From the NCBI GenBank assembly GCA_001643675.2, contig LSRY02000063.1:62001-126000 (forward strand): a DNA stretch of 64,000 nucleotides, read 5' to 3'. Source of the DNA: Monocercomonoides exilis. Lineage: Eukaryota; Preaxostyla; Oxymonadida; Polymastigidae. The position numbers were made by a program, and so were the translations under genes. The number at the start of each line of letters is the position of its first letter. Within the stretch, counting starts at the first letter, position 1. The notes under the pieces were generated by a model. That model was not told the DNA's origin, ran no database searches, and saw only the letters and a program-made list of their open reading frames with translations. This document shows, one piece after another, positions 12,424 through 22,203 of the stretch.

Positions 12424-12672
12424 TCAATCACCACAAGTTGAATTCATTTTCCTCCCAGAATTCACAAGAGAGGAAGAAGTGAAAGGTTGCTTAAAATCAA
12501 CAGTGGCAGAAGATAGTCCACCCATTTTGTGTTTTTCATCCGCTTCCAAAGCAATTAGTGAAGATTGTGAGGAAGGAGTTGATGATGTTTGAGGGGTGTT
12601 TGGAGACTGTTGTGTTGAAGAAGAAGATGATGAAATTTCATTGAACATCAATTTTATTTGTCGACAGCTCAT
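12424..12672 (-). CDS. Hypothetical 82-residue Ser/Thr-rich protein (arm 1 copy)
   Basis: ATG-started frame MSCRQIKLMFNEI followed by a Ser run and a TQQSPNTPQTSSTP segment, ending NSTCGD. The arm-2 counterpart (51391-51636) keeps the same start, frame and stop with one Ser codon fewer, i.e. an in-frame length change. That is mild evidence for coding, weakened by the youth of the duplication. No family is recognised and it looks disordered. It overlaps the upstream frame 12638-12874 by 35 bases in another phase; the two might be exons of one gene, but I found no good splice pair. Confidence 0.35.
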   Translation of the reverse strand: MSCRQIKLMFNEISSSSSSTQQSPNTPQTSSTPSSQSSLIALEADEKHKMGGLSSATVDFKQPFTSSSLVNSGRKMNSTCGD

Positions 12673-12874
12673 GATTCCTTTTTTTCTCGTTCCGAATGAA
12701 ACTTTGTTGCACCTGCGAATATGACGATTTGTGCGTCCAAATCTCCTTCTGCTGCTGTGGTTGTTTCTCTTTTTCCTCTGCTTTGCATTTCTCTCTCTCT
12801 CTCTCTCTCTCAATCATCCTCACAAAAATTCGCTCATAACCCTTTTCACTCCTGCTGCTTCCAAGTATTCTCAT
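12638..12874 (-). CDS. Hypothetical charged 78-residue ORF (arm 1 copy)
   Basis: ATG-started frame beginning MRILGSSRSEKGYERIFVRM, with an Arg-Glu repeat (from a CT microsatellite at about 12789-12811) and a Lys/Gln/Glu-rich segment. The arm-2 counterpart at 51188-51394 shares the first ~57 residues and then shifts frame because of a small indel near its 3' end. No known family. The charged low-complexity content makes a functional call uncertain. Confidence 0.3.
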   Translation of the reverse strand: MRILGSSRSEKGYERIFVRMIEREREREKCKAEEKEKQPQQQKEIWTHKSSYSQVQQSFIRNEKKRNHELSTNKIDVQ

Positions 12875-14088
12875 TCAATGCTGACCCACACTATAGAACT
12901 TGAAACGGAAGTGAAGTCAATTCCTTTTCAAGTTTCCATCTGATGCCTTCGTTGCGCAATCATCAGCACAATTCTTGTTCTTTCTTCACTTCAACAGCAA
13001 TCCAATCTCAAATCGTCCTCCACACTCAACGCATTTCTCCATCGGTTCCACCAAAAAGAAAAAAAAAATATCATTCATCCATCTTCCATCTCACTTCATC
13101 ATTTCTCCACTTTTCCAAAGCTCCTGGCATTCATCTGCTCATTTTTCTTCCTTTGTCTCTTTCACCAAAGCAATTTGTCAAACAAATCTGTCAGAAGCAA
13201 GGCGCATGAGACGTTGTCCATTGCTCTAGAATTGTTCTATTGAAATAAAAAATATGAAAATAGATAAAAACAGGTGTGAATTTCCATTCCAATAAATAAT
13301 CAAACAAATGGTTTTGTTTTCTTGAAATTGCTCGAAAAAATAAAAATTTGGCAAACATTTTATTCAAAATCCATCTCTTCCAATATAATCTTTGCTTTTG
13401 CTGAAAATGTCCATTTTCAAGTATTTCAGCCCTTGGCGAATCTCTTTTGACTGAAATAGCATCTTTTTCTGCTCAAAGCATACAAAATGCATCCACATTT
13501 CAAAAAATGCAAAATGTGCATCAACGAATAAATAAATCCTGCGTGGATCATGTCTTTGATTGAAAATGTTCATTTCGGCCAGGATTCGCTTTTCAATCTT
13601 CAATTCAGAAATCAATCATTGTTTCTGATGTTTGAAAGTTCAAAAAATACAAATTCTCAACAAACAAAAAATATCACACTGCGATATGAAATTGTGAATA
13701 TTTCTCCAAAAGCTCTTTAATTCTTCGAACAAACTAATGTTTTGAAAAACAATCCACTGACCAATTGTTAAATTTGAGTGAGCAAGCAAATCGTTCTCAG
13801 ATGCCTCTAAATATAATGTAACATCATAGAAACCACATTATATCGCTGTCCACTCGTTGGTTAATGAAATATCAACACATCAAAATTAATAGCATTTTCA
13901 ATTAATATTATTCATATGATCAATATGAAAATTATTATTCTTTTTAAAAAAATTGACATGAATGCAACTACAAATAAAAATACAATACCACTTTTGAAAT
14001 GAATGTTTTTCAAAGTTTATTACCCATATTAGAAAAAGGAATTCAGGGGAAAAAAAGAAAAGGATATTCCACTTGGGTGCTGGACTCA
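12875..14088. other. Conserved upstream region of the arm-1 surface gene
   Basis: No firmly coding region. A short AT-rich block at about 13800-13920 (with TAACATCATAGAAACCACAT) is also present in arm 2 in the matching position, so promoter elements could lie there. The in-frame ATG at 13999 is rejected as the main start: the equivalent arm-2 sequence lacks one T, which puts that ATG out of frame. Confidence 0.45.
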
Positions 14089-17000
14089 ATGCTGTCGGGA
14101 ATATGCTGTTTTGTCTGCATAATATATTTTCAGTGCATGTGCAATGATGCTGCGAATGAAGAAACATTTCAGATGAGGGAATACAAGAAAGAAAGAATTG
14201 ATGATGATCTCGAGAGAAATTGGTCGGACACCTTTCAAAAGGACGTTTTTGCCAATGAAATTGGATTGGAAACAAACAACGGTGGAAGAGAAGGTGGAAC
14301 GAAAACAACGAAGAAATGTGAAAAAAGGAAGAATGGAGATTCGAAAGAAGAGAATGATGAAATACTCAAATTCGGAGAAGCCAGCCCAAATGAGATGGTT
14401 CGAGGAACAAACGTGTCTGATGAACGAAAAATGAGGAAACAACAAAGATTTGAGGGTGAAAGTTGGATTGAAGGGTGTTTGATGATTGCCAATTCTTCAA
14501 TAAAACTCCACTCCCTGGGATTGGTGCCAAATGATGGTCAAAGTGTCTTGAATGCTGCGAAAGGATGTTTCGTCGAAGTGAGCAGATGCAGGATAGAGAT
14601 TGGAGGAGAAATGACACCATTTTGTTTGAGTGGAAGTTGTGGGCTGTTCACCAACATATCTCTCCGATTCCCTTTGAATTCACATTTTCAGAAATGCCCA
14701 TCTCTCTTCTCTTCAAAACCATTTGAAGAGGTTCATTCAGAAAAATGTCATGTTTCAGTTTGTTCCTCTCATTTCTCCTCTTTTTGTGTCTTATTAGCCC
14801 CATTCCTCTCTTCACCCTCTATTCCTCTTATATCCCTCTCCAAACTCACATTTTTCAACATCTCAACAGCATCTTCTGATTATTCACCGCCAACAGCAAC
14901 ATCATTTCAAACCTTAAGCTTGATGAACAGTTGCACATTCTCATCAGTCTGTGATGCATATGATGGAGGAATTGTCCCTTCACTCAACAACCCCTTGGCT
15001 TCATTGTCTGCCTCAAACACCTCGTTCACTTGCAGTTGCAGAACAAGAAATGTTCAATTCATCGGATCGAAAGATGCTAAACAGCATCCTGGGAGGCAAA
15101 ATATAACAGCCAATGGAACAAATTCATTCATTTGGTGCGAATGGAACGGATCAAAGACAACTGGGAAAAATCTATCATATAAAGACGGAATATCAAGCGG
15201 CGGAGCCATTTGCATGTACAGTCAATCAAATGCATCTGTTTCTGTTTCTCATTGCTCTTTCAAAGATTGTTATTCTTTTGGGGTTGGAGGGGCAATCATG
15301 TGCTTTAACATTAAATCGATTGAGATTGTTGACAACACGTTCGACTCATGTTCATCAGAATTTTGTTCTGGGGGTGGAATGTTCATTCATTGCATGATAT
15401 CTTGTGTTCGGATCAGTGGATGTGAATTCCAGAATTGTGAAGCAAACGATCAAGGAGGAGGGATGTTGCTTCATTCTTCTGTGGTTTCAGGAGCAGGATG
15501 TATTGGAACAGAAAGTGGAGAAGGGGAGAGCGCATGTGTGTTTGATTGTTGTTTCACTTCATGCACAGTTAAAACATCGTATGCCGGGGGTTTAAGTTTG
15601 CATAACATACCAGCGCAATTCAAAGTGAGGAATATTCAGTTCATTTCATGTTCAGCTGTATCATGCGGAGGAGGTTTGAGGTTGGACCCGTACAAACAAA
15701 CAGCGCCACCTGATGGGATTTATTGTTATTTTTTCTTATTCTATGAATGCCAATGCTCAGCCAATCCTCCATATGGTCATGATATAATTTTTTATGACCT
15801 ATTTAATGTTTTCAAGACTTCAAACAGTCCGTTCTATGAATGCTTCACCACAAACACAAATGAACAGAGAGTATGCTATGCATACAATTACTCGGAATCA
15901 AACAATAGTTGGTCGTATTATCACAGGGAAAAGAGCAATTGGCTGAACGAATGGTCGAAGGTGATATTTGTGGGGATGAGTGGAAATGATTCGAGTCATC
16001 TGTGCGGGATTAAAGAGGAAGCACCTTGCAAAACAGTGGGGTATGTGGTTGGGACGAACATGGCACAGCCAAGCTCGACAATCACAGTGCTTGATGGGAA
16101 GCATATGAGTGAAGAGAAGACGATCAACGTTGGAGAAAAGAAGATTTCGATTGTTGGGAGAGGGAAAGAGGTGAGTGTGATTGGAACAGGAGCACTTTCA
16201 TCAACTTCGATTTCTCTATTCAGTGTGACAAGTGGCCATCTTGGTTTAATGAACTTGAAGGTTGATTGTAACTCAACAACAAGTCCTTCTTCGCCAAGTG
16301 TGGTTGTGGTATCTGATGGAAGTGGGTCACTTTCATTGGAGGATGTTGTGATCACCACGAGTAACACAGGAGAATATGCGATATCATCATCAGTGTTTGT
16401 GGTTCCACTGTCGCAGCTGTCGATGGTTGGTGTGGAGATCAAAGATATGAATGTTTCAAAACCATTGCTTTCAGAGCCAGAACATTCATCAAAAGAAAGT
16501 GTTTTAGCAAATGTGACAATTCGGAATGTGAAGTTGAGGAGTGGAGATGGGGTGGTTGTGGCAAAGAGTATGAAGACAGGAGAGACATTTGTGGTGAGCA
16601 ACATAACAATTGAGGGATGTGAGTGTGAGGAGGGAAATGGAGGAGGAATGAATGTGTATTTCATTGGAGATGGAGAAGTGGTTGTGAGTGGAACGAGTGT
16701 GATTGATGGGAATAAGGCAGAGAATAATGGAGGAAACGGAGGGAGAGGAGGAGGAATATTTGTAGGGATGGAGAGTGGGGGATGTGGATTGACAATTGGA
16801 GAGAATGTTGAGTTTTCGAAAGTGAATGGGAATGTTGCAACATATGGGAAGGATGTGTTTGTTGATTGCGGGAGTGGAGTGTTTTTGGAGTCAAAAGTGA
16901 ATACAGACACATTTTCATTTTTTGACACAAGTGTTATTCCATCAGATGTGTTGAAACTGTGTGGAAGTGAAAATGGGGATGAAAGAGGAGTGATTCCACT

Positions 17001-20000
17001 CTTTGTGTATTTGTGTGCAATGGGTGAAAAAGTGATTGTTGATGGGAGTGGAGGAAATGGGAAGGACCACAATTATTGTGGATTTGATGCATTCAGGTGT
17101 TTGACAGTTGATTATTGTGCAAACTCAAGATTGAGTGAAAGTTCAAAAGAAATAGAAGTTGTCTCATCTTCGTCAATAACCAAGGAAATAACAGGACCTT
17201 CATTTTGTGTGATAATTTCAGGCAGAATAGAATCATCATCAGAGGAAGGAGAGAAAACGCAGGTGAATGTGAGTGATGGAGGATCAGCCACACAAGATTG
17301 GCTTGTTGGATGTTCGAGTTCACTGACCATGAGCAGACTTTCATTTGTTGTGAAAGGTCAGTTGGATTCAAGGAGAAGTGCATTCATTCATTCAACATCA
17401 ACACTCAGTGTGACGAACTGTTCAGTCTCATTTGAAAGTGGGGCATTGACTGATGGAAAGATAGGATATAATGTGATAAGCATTGAGGGAGGAGAATTAA
17501 TTATGAATGGATTTGTGATGGAAGGGTCAGTGACAACGAATGGGAAATCTCCAATATCAATGAGTGATGGAGTGAGATTGGAGATGAATAACAGCAGAGT
17601 GAGTGGAGTGGAAGTGGAAGGTGGGAATGGAGGAGGATGTTTGAATGTTGGGATGAATGAAGAAGGAGGAAGTGTGAATATTGAAGAAAGCAATTTTTCA
17701 TCAACATGTTCAGGTGGAAATGGGATGAAAGGAGGAGGAATGATGATATCAATTGGAAATGGAGGGAGCTTGGAAATGAATAATGTGAATTTATCAGGAT
17801 GTGAAGTGCCAACAGAGGATGTTGAGGATGGAGGAAGAGGAATGGGAGGAGGGATGTTTGTTGAACTTCCCAATCAAATGGGATCATTTGTTTTGGAAGG
17901 AATGATATTTGAGGGATGCAATGCCTGGAAAGGGAAGAATGTGTTTGTTTCAGGATGGGATCTGAGTGAGGTTGTGAACAAAGAGAACTTCAAATGGGAG
18001 ATGAGTTCAGAGGAGTTGAGATCGTTTGATGAGTTGTGTGGGTGGGAGAGGAAGACAACAGGAGAGGAGGGGTATGTGATTCCATTGGTTGTGTATTTGT
18101 GGGATAACTGGAGCAATGATGGGTTTGTTTCGAAAGATGGAGGAGGAGACTTCAGCGGATGTGGGTATTCAGAAGTGCCATGTTCATCGATTGAGCACTT
18201 GATATCACTGAGATATGAACCACTTGGAGAAGGGGAATCACACATTAACATTGTTGGAACAGGAGCATTGAACAGAGGAATTTCATTTCCATCACCTCCT
18301 TCATTGACAGAAACTCCCATTGTGACAATTGAAGGAGAAAAGAAAGGGACAGTTTTGAAAGTGAGAGAAATGGATGAAAATGGAGGAGGTGAATCGATGG
18401 TTGTTTCGGATGTCCATCTTTCATTCAAGAACATATCATTCACAATGCCGAATGAATTGGGGAGGCATTCATCATTCATTCAATCTTCATCATCCTCTAC
18501 AATGCTTTCAGTTGCGAGTTGTTTGATTGATTGTTCTGAGGAAACAAGAGAGATGAAGTATTGTATTGTGAGGGTGGATGGAGGAAGTCTTGCAATTGAG
18601 GATTTGACGCTTTCTGAGTTGAGTGTGGCGAAAGGGTTTGTGGAGTTTGGAGCAGAAGTGGAAGTGATTTCGGTGGTGAATGTGTCGATATTGAACACAA
18701 CAATATCAGGGGGAAGCCTGATCTCGCTGACTGAGGGATCACACAATTTCCAATTCACAAAAAGAGAAGAAAGAAACACGAACACAGTTGTGAGAGTGAA
18801 TGAGTCGACATTCACAAACATTTCATATGGAGAGAATGGAGCATGTGTTGCGAGTGTGGATTCGTTTGGGGTTGGTGTGGAGTGTGTGATGGAAGGGTGT
18901 GTGCTGACGAAGTGTGTGAGCGAGAGGAGCGAGGAAGGGGGAGGGATGAAAGTGTGTCTGAAGAGTGGGGAATCAGAATTGAAAGTGAGAGGATGCTCGC
19001 TTGTGATGTGCATGTGTTCGACAGTGGATGGGAGAGGAGGAGGATTGATGATTGATGCAGTTGATCCGAAAGCTGAATTGGTTGAAAAGGAAATGCCAGC
19101 TCTTGGGGTGAGACTGGAAAACATTCGATTTGTGATGAATGAGGCATTTGTGGGGAAGGATGTGTTCATCAAGTGCTATTCGATTGCAAGGCAGGTGAAT
19201 GAGACGCTGTTTGTTCTGGACTTCAGCCAGGATGCTTTGAAGTCGAACAACTCAATTTGTGGGAGGAATGATGTTGACAAGGTTGATGTTGATCTGATTC
19301 CATTGATCACATTCTTTCACTCCCCTCAGGTGTTTGTATCGGTGAATGGGAGTGAGAGCAGACAATGTGGGGCACAGGAGAAGCCATGCCAAAGCATTTG
19401 CTGTGGAGTTCGGCACATTGATAGAAGTGTTGCGAATATGATTCTGATTGATGGAGAATGTCTGATTGGGGGAGTGTGTGAGATTGGAGATTTGAATGTG
19501 AAATCGTTGAAGAGAGCGCAGGCAACTATTCATTTCAATACCGTGATTGAAGAAGATGAAATGAATGGAGGGAGTGTGATTGTGTTTGTTGATGAGTGTG
19601 TTGTGGAGAGATGTGGATTTGTGTTTGGGGAGATGTTTGGGTGGGGTGGGGAAAGCATTGTGAAAGAGAAGGATGGGAGATTGGAGATTTCGGAGTGTTT
19701 GTTCAGCTCAGCAACGATGGATCTGGTGATGAAGAGCAGGATTGTGAGTGTTGAGAGAGGAGAGCTGAAGATGACAGAAACAACATTTGATGGGATCCAC
19801 ACCACAGCACCACTTCTCTCTTTCACCAAAGAGGGAATAGTTTCGATGAGTGAGATTAGAGTTTGGGATATCATGAGTGAATGTGGTTTGATTTGTGTTG
19901 GAGGGAAGGTTGATATGGAGATGAAGGAAGTGAATTTTGAGAATAACTCAGTTTGTGGGAATGAGAGTGTGATGAAGCTGGAAGGAGCCGAAAAGAGAAT

Positions 20001-22203
20001 GAGTGTGCTGAACTGCTCTTTTGCTCAATGCAAGGGCACGGATGAGAAAGGGAGAATGGTGGAGATTTGTGAGTGTGTGGATGTGCTGATTGGATCGTGT
20101 TTGTTTGATGGAGAGAAAGAGGAAGAGGAAGAAGAAGGAAAGGAAGTGAATGAGATGAGAGAAAGAGATGATGGGATTTGCAAATGGAATGGATCTCTTG
20201 TGGATGTCTCCAACAGTTCTGTTTTGATGAAAGACACAACAATCATGAATTCACCAGATGGTGGAATAACAATGAGAGGAGGGGCGATGACAATTAATGA
20301 TGGAAGATTTGAGAACAATAATCCATCGATTGAAGGATATCCATCATTGAGAAGAAATATTATTTGCTCAGATTCAGGAATATTGAATGTGATGAGTGTG
20401 AAAGGAGGAGATGGATTGGAGAGAAATACATCTCTTTGGATGTTGAATGAAGGGTGCAGTTTTGAAGGGATTGCTTCAGAAAGGGATTCATCATTTTTCA
20501 TTCCTGTGTTGGAGAGTGTGGAAGCAAAAGAAGAGACAGACAGAATGAAGCTGACATTCATAGGAATGCTTCTTATTCCATGCAATCTGACATTCTCAGT
20601 TGTGAAGAAAAAGGGAGAAGAGAAAGAGATTGAAAAGCATGATTTTGATTCAAATGGATTTTTGTCAGAGAGAGAAGTTGAAGGGAGTGTGGCAAAAGGT
20701 CTCATCAGCATCTGCGGAGATGAAATAGAAGTGAGCTTGTGCATTCTGTTTGGGAATGCAGAATCTCCATCATCAACTGATTCATTTATTCTGAAGAATG
20801 CAAGTGAAATAAAGGAAAATGGAGATGAAAGGGTTGTTGAAGGAGGAAAAGGAGGAAAATCGTATTGGCTGTTGATTGTGATTGTGCTTGTTGTTATTCT
20901 GATGATAGTTCTTTTCGTTGCAGTTGCATTTATTGTTCGATGGAGAAAGGCAAAGAATGAAAACAAAGATCTGAGAGAGATTGTGAATGATAACATCAGA
21001 AAAGATCCAAAGGCGTTTGAGATGGTGACGATGGAGATGTCACCAGAAGAACAGTGGAGGAGAGCTGAGAGAGAGGCAGAAAAAAAGAATGAAGAAAGGA
21101 TCAAAAAGAGGGTGTATGAGAAAAGCTTGGGACATTCAGAGTCATCGGAGCATTTATTGAGTGAAAGTGACTCAACCGAATATATACTAGGGAAAGACTC
21201 AGACAAGATCCCTGATTGGGCATTGGAAAAGGAGGAAGAAGAAGAGATAAGGAAGAGAACACCTTCTCCTTCTATTTCATCCACCTCAACAACAGATTCG
21301 GATTCAACATTTGTTCGATCGGAAAGTTTGTGCCCAACCACCTCATCGATGTCGAACTTGGTGGATGCAATGGCCTGCTCATCGCCTCATGAGAAGCTGA
21401 TTGTGGATTTGAGAGATTCATTGTTCATGTTGCTTCATGGAAGGAACGAGAAGAAAGAGATGGCAATAGGCACTCTGCAAGAGAGGGAGCAGACAGCTGC
21501 TCAGATCCTGTTCTGGGTGGCGAATGGGGCACTTCACTCATTTGATGAAATGGAAAATTCTCTTCAATCGCTTTCAAATTTGAGTCCCCATATTGTTCTG
21601 TTCTCTGAGCACATGGTCATCTGCGTTGTAATGCATTCTGATTTGCTTTCATCAGATGATTCTGATTCATCATCCATCTCATCATCAACCATTGTAACAT
21701 CTGCCAGTGGCAATGATGATGATGATGATGATTCCCTTCCTTCATCAGCATTTGAAGATGAAAATGATTTCAAAAAAGAGTGTTTGAGATGGAAGGCTCC
21801 TGAGCTGCTGATCAACAAGAAAATGGGAGCAACAAAGGAATCTGTGGTATTCTCGATTGGGATGATGCTGTGGGAGTGCCTGACTCTTCAAATCCCGTTT
21901 GGGGAGTTTGAGGCAGAGGTGGCAGGGCAGAAGATTGTAAATGGGGAGAGACCGTGCTTGTCAGCTGTGGGCGAGAGCAGTTTTTGCGAAGTGATGAAAG
22001 CGTGCCTTTGGCAGGAGGCGAAAGATAGGGCGGAGCTGGAGAGTGTGAGGCGGGAGTGTGTCAGCCACTTTCCAGCAGGAAAGTTGATCATGACGATGTC
22101 GGATGGCATCTACGACCGGAACAAGAGGATTGTTGTGAGGAGCGATGTTGAAAGTGAGGACGAGGCATTGGAAGAGAAACAAACAGAAAAAAAGGATTTG
22201 TGA
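14089..22203 (+). CDS. Giant single-span surface protein with four repeated modules and a degenerate kinase-like cytosolic domain (arm 1)
   Basis: A single exon of 2704 residues. The start at 14089 is chosen because it begins a signal peptide (MLSGICCFVCIIYFQC) and is the first start shared in frame by both duplicate copies; ATG 13999 would add 30 hydrophilic residues. The ectodomain is made of short Gly/Cys/Asn-rich strands typical of right-handed beta-helices (SGGAICMYSQ, GGGMFIHC, GGGMLLHSS). Four modules of the form hydrophobic strand-G..G-CG....(P)C-S/T begin near residues 623, 980, 1342 and 1746. A single span lies near 2260-2285 (SYWLLIVIVLVVILMIVLFV). The cytosolic part (about 420 residues) ends in a kinase-like C-lobe: RWKAPELL matches the APE motif and VVFSIGMMLWECLTLQIPFG matches subdomain IX. 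I see no glycine loop, VAIK Lys, HRD or DFG, so it should be catalytically inactive. Probable receptor-like pseudokinase; ligand unknown. Confidence 0.85.
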   Translation: MLSGICCFVCIIYFQCMCNDAANEETFQMREYKKERIDDDLERNWSDTFQKDVFANEIGLETNNGGREGGTKTTKKCEKRKNGDSKEENDEILKFGEASPNEMVRGTNVSDERKMRKQQRFEGESWIEGCLMIANSSIKLHSLGLVPNDGQSVLNAAKGCFVEVSRCRIEIGGEMTPFCLSGSCGLFTNISLRFPLNSHFQKCPSLFSSKPFEEVHSEKCHVSVCSSHFSSFCVLLAPFLSSPSIPLISLSKLTFFNISTASSDYSPPTATSFQTLSLMNSCTFSSVCDAYDGGIVPSLNNPLASLSASNTSFTCSCRTRNVQFIGSKDAKQHPGRQNITANGTNSFIWCEWNGSKTTGKNLSYKDGISSGGAICMYSQSNASVSVSHCSFKDCYSFGVGGAIMCFNIKSIEIVDNTFDSCSSEFCSGGGMFIHCMISCVRISGCEFQNCEANDQGGGMLLHSSVVSGAGCIGTESGEGESACVFDCCFTSCTVKTSYAGGLSLHNIPAQFKVRNIQFISCSAVSCGGGLRLDPYKQTAPPDGIYCYFFLFYECQCSANPPYGHDIIFYDLFNVFKTSNSPFYECFTTNTNEQRVCYAYNYSESNNSWSYYHREKSNWLNEWSKVIFVGMSGNDSSHLCGIKEEAPCKTVGYVVGTNMAQPSSTITVLDGKHMSEEKTINVGEKKISIVGRGKEVSVIGTGALSSTSISLFSVTSGHLGLMNLKVDCNSTTSPSSPSVVVVSDGSGSLSLEDVVITTSNTGEYAISSSVFVVPLSQLSMVGVEIKDMNVSKPLLSEPEHSSKESVLANVTIRNVKLRSGDGVVVAKSMKTGETFVVSNITIEGCECEEGNGGGMNVYFIGDGEVVVSGTSVIDGNKAENNGGNGGRGGGIFVGMESGGCGLTIGENVEFSKVNGNVATYGKDVFVDCGSGVFLESKVNTDTFSFFDTSVIPSDVLKLCGSENGDERGVIPLFVYLCAMGEKVIVDGSGGNGKDHNYCGFDAFRCLTVDYCANSRLSESSKEIEVVSSSSITKEITGPSFCVIISGRIESSSEEGEKTQVNVSDGGSATQDWLVGCSSSLTMSRLSFVVKGQLDSRRSAFIHSTSTLSVTNCSVSFESGALTDGKIGYNVISIEGGELIMNGFVMEGSVTTNGKSPISMSDGVRLEMNNSRVSGVEVEGGNGGGCLNVGMNEEGGSVNIEESNFSSTCSGGNGMKGGGMMISIGNGGSLEMNNVNLSGCEVPTEDVEDGGRGMGGGMFVELPNQMGSFVLEGMIFEGCNAWKGKNVFVSGWDLSEVVNKENFKWEMSSEELRSFDELCGWERKTTGEEGYVIPLVVYLWDNWSNDGFVSKDGGGDFSGCGYSEVPCSSIEHLISLRYEPLGEGESHINIVGTGALNRGISFPSPPSLTETPIVTIEGEKKGTVLKVREMDENGGGESMVVSDVHLSFKNISFTMPNELGRHSSFIQSSSSSTMLSVASCLIDCSEETREMKYCIVRVDGGSLAIEDLTLSELSVAKGFVEFGAEVEVISVVNVSILNTTISGGSLISLTEGSHNFQFTKREERNTNTVVRVNESTFTNISYGENGACVASVDSFGVGVECVMEGCVLTKCVSERSEEGGGMKVCLKSGESELKVRGCSLVMCMCSTVDGRGGGLMIDAVDPKAELVEKEMPALGVRLENIRFVMNEAFVGKDVFIKCYSIARQVNETLFVLDFSQDALKSNNSICGRNDVDKVDVDLIPLITFFHSPQVFVSVNGSESRQCGAQEKPCQSICCGVRHIDRSVANMILIDGECLIGGVCEIGDLNVKSLKRAQATIHFNTVIEEDEMNGGSVIVFVDECVVERCGFVFGEMFGWGGESIVKEKDGRLEISECLFSSATMDLVMKSRIVSVERGELKMTETTFDGIHTTAPLLSFTKEGIVSMSEIRVWDIMSECGLICVGGKVDMEMKEVNFENNSVCGNESVMKLEGAEKRMSVLNCSFAQCKGTDEKGRMVEICECVDVLIGSCLFDGEKEEEEEEGKEVNEMRERDDGICKWNGSLVDVSNSSVLMKDTTIMNSPDGGITMRGGAMTINDGRFENNNPSIEGYPSLRRNIICSDSGILNVMSVKGGDGLERNTSLWMLNEGCSFEGIASERDSSFFIPVLESVEAKEETDRMKLTFIGMLLIPCNLTFSVVKKKGEEKEIEKHDFDSNGFLSEREVEGSVAKGLISICGDEIEVSLCILFGNAESPSSTDSFILKNASEIKENGDERVVEGGKGGKSYWLLIVIVLVVILMIVLFVAVAFIVRWRKAKNENKDLREIVNDNIRKDPKAFEMVTMEMSPEEQWRRAEREAEKKNEERIKKRVYEKSLGHSESSEHLLSESDSTEYILGKDSDKIPDWALEKEEEEEIRKRTPSPSISSTSTTDSDSTFVRSESLCPTTSSMSNLVDAMACSSPHEKLIVDLRDSLFMLLHGRNEKKEMAIGTLQEREQTAAQILFWVANGALHSFDEMENSLQSLSNLSPHIVLFSEHMVICVVMHSDLLSSDDSDSSSISSSTIVTSASGNDDDDDDSLPSSAFEDENDFKKECLRWKAPELLINKKMGATKESVVFSIGMMLWECLTLQIPFGEFEAEVAGQKIVNGERPCLSAVGESSFCEVMKACLWQEAKDRAELESVRRECVSHFPAGKLIMTMSDGIYDRNKRIVVRSDVESEDEALEEKQTEKKDL

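Noticed and set aside
13364-13615. 83-codon frame conserved in both arms (partner at 50451-50702)
   Set aside because: It has no ATG at its start and many amino-acid replacements between arms, more than the neighbouring real gene shows, so it looks like drifting noncoding DNA.
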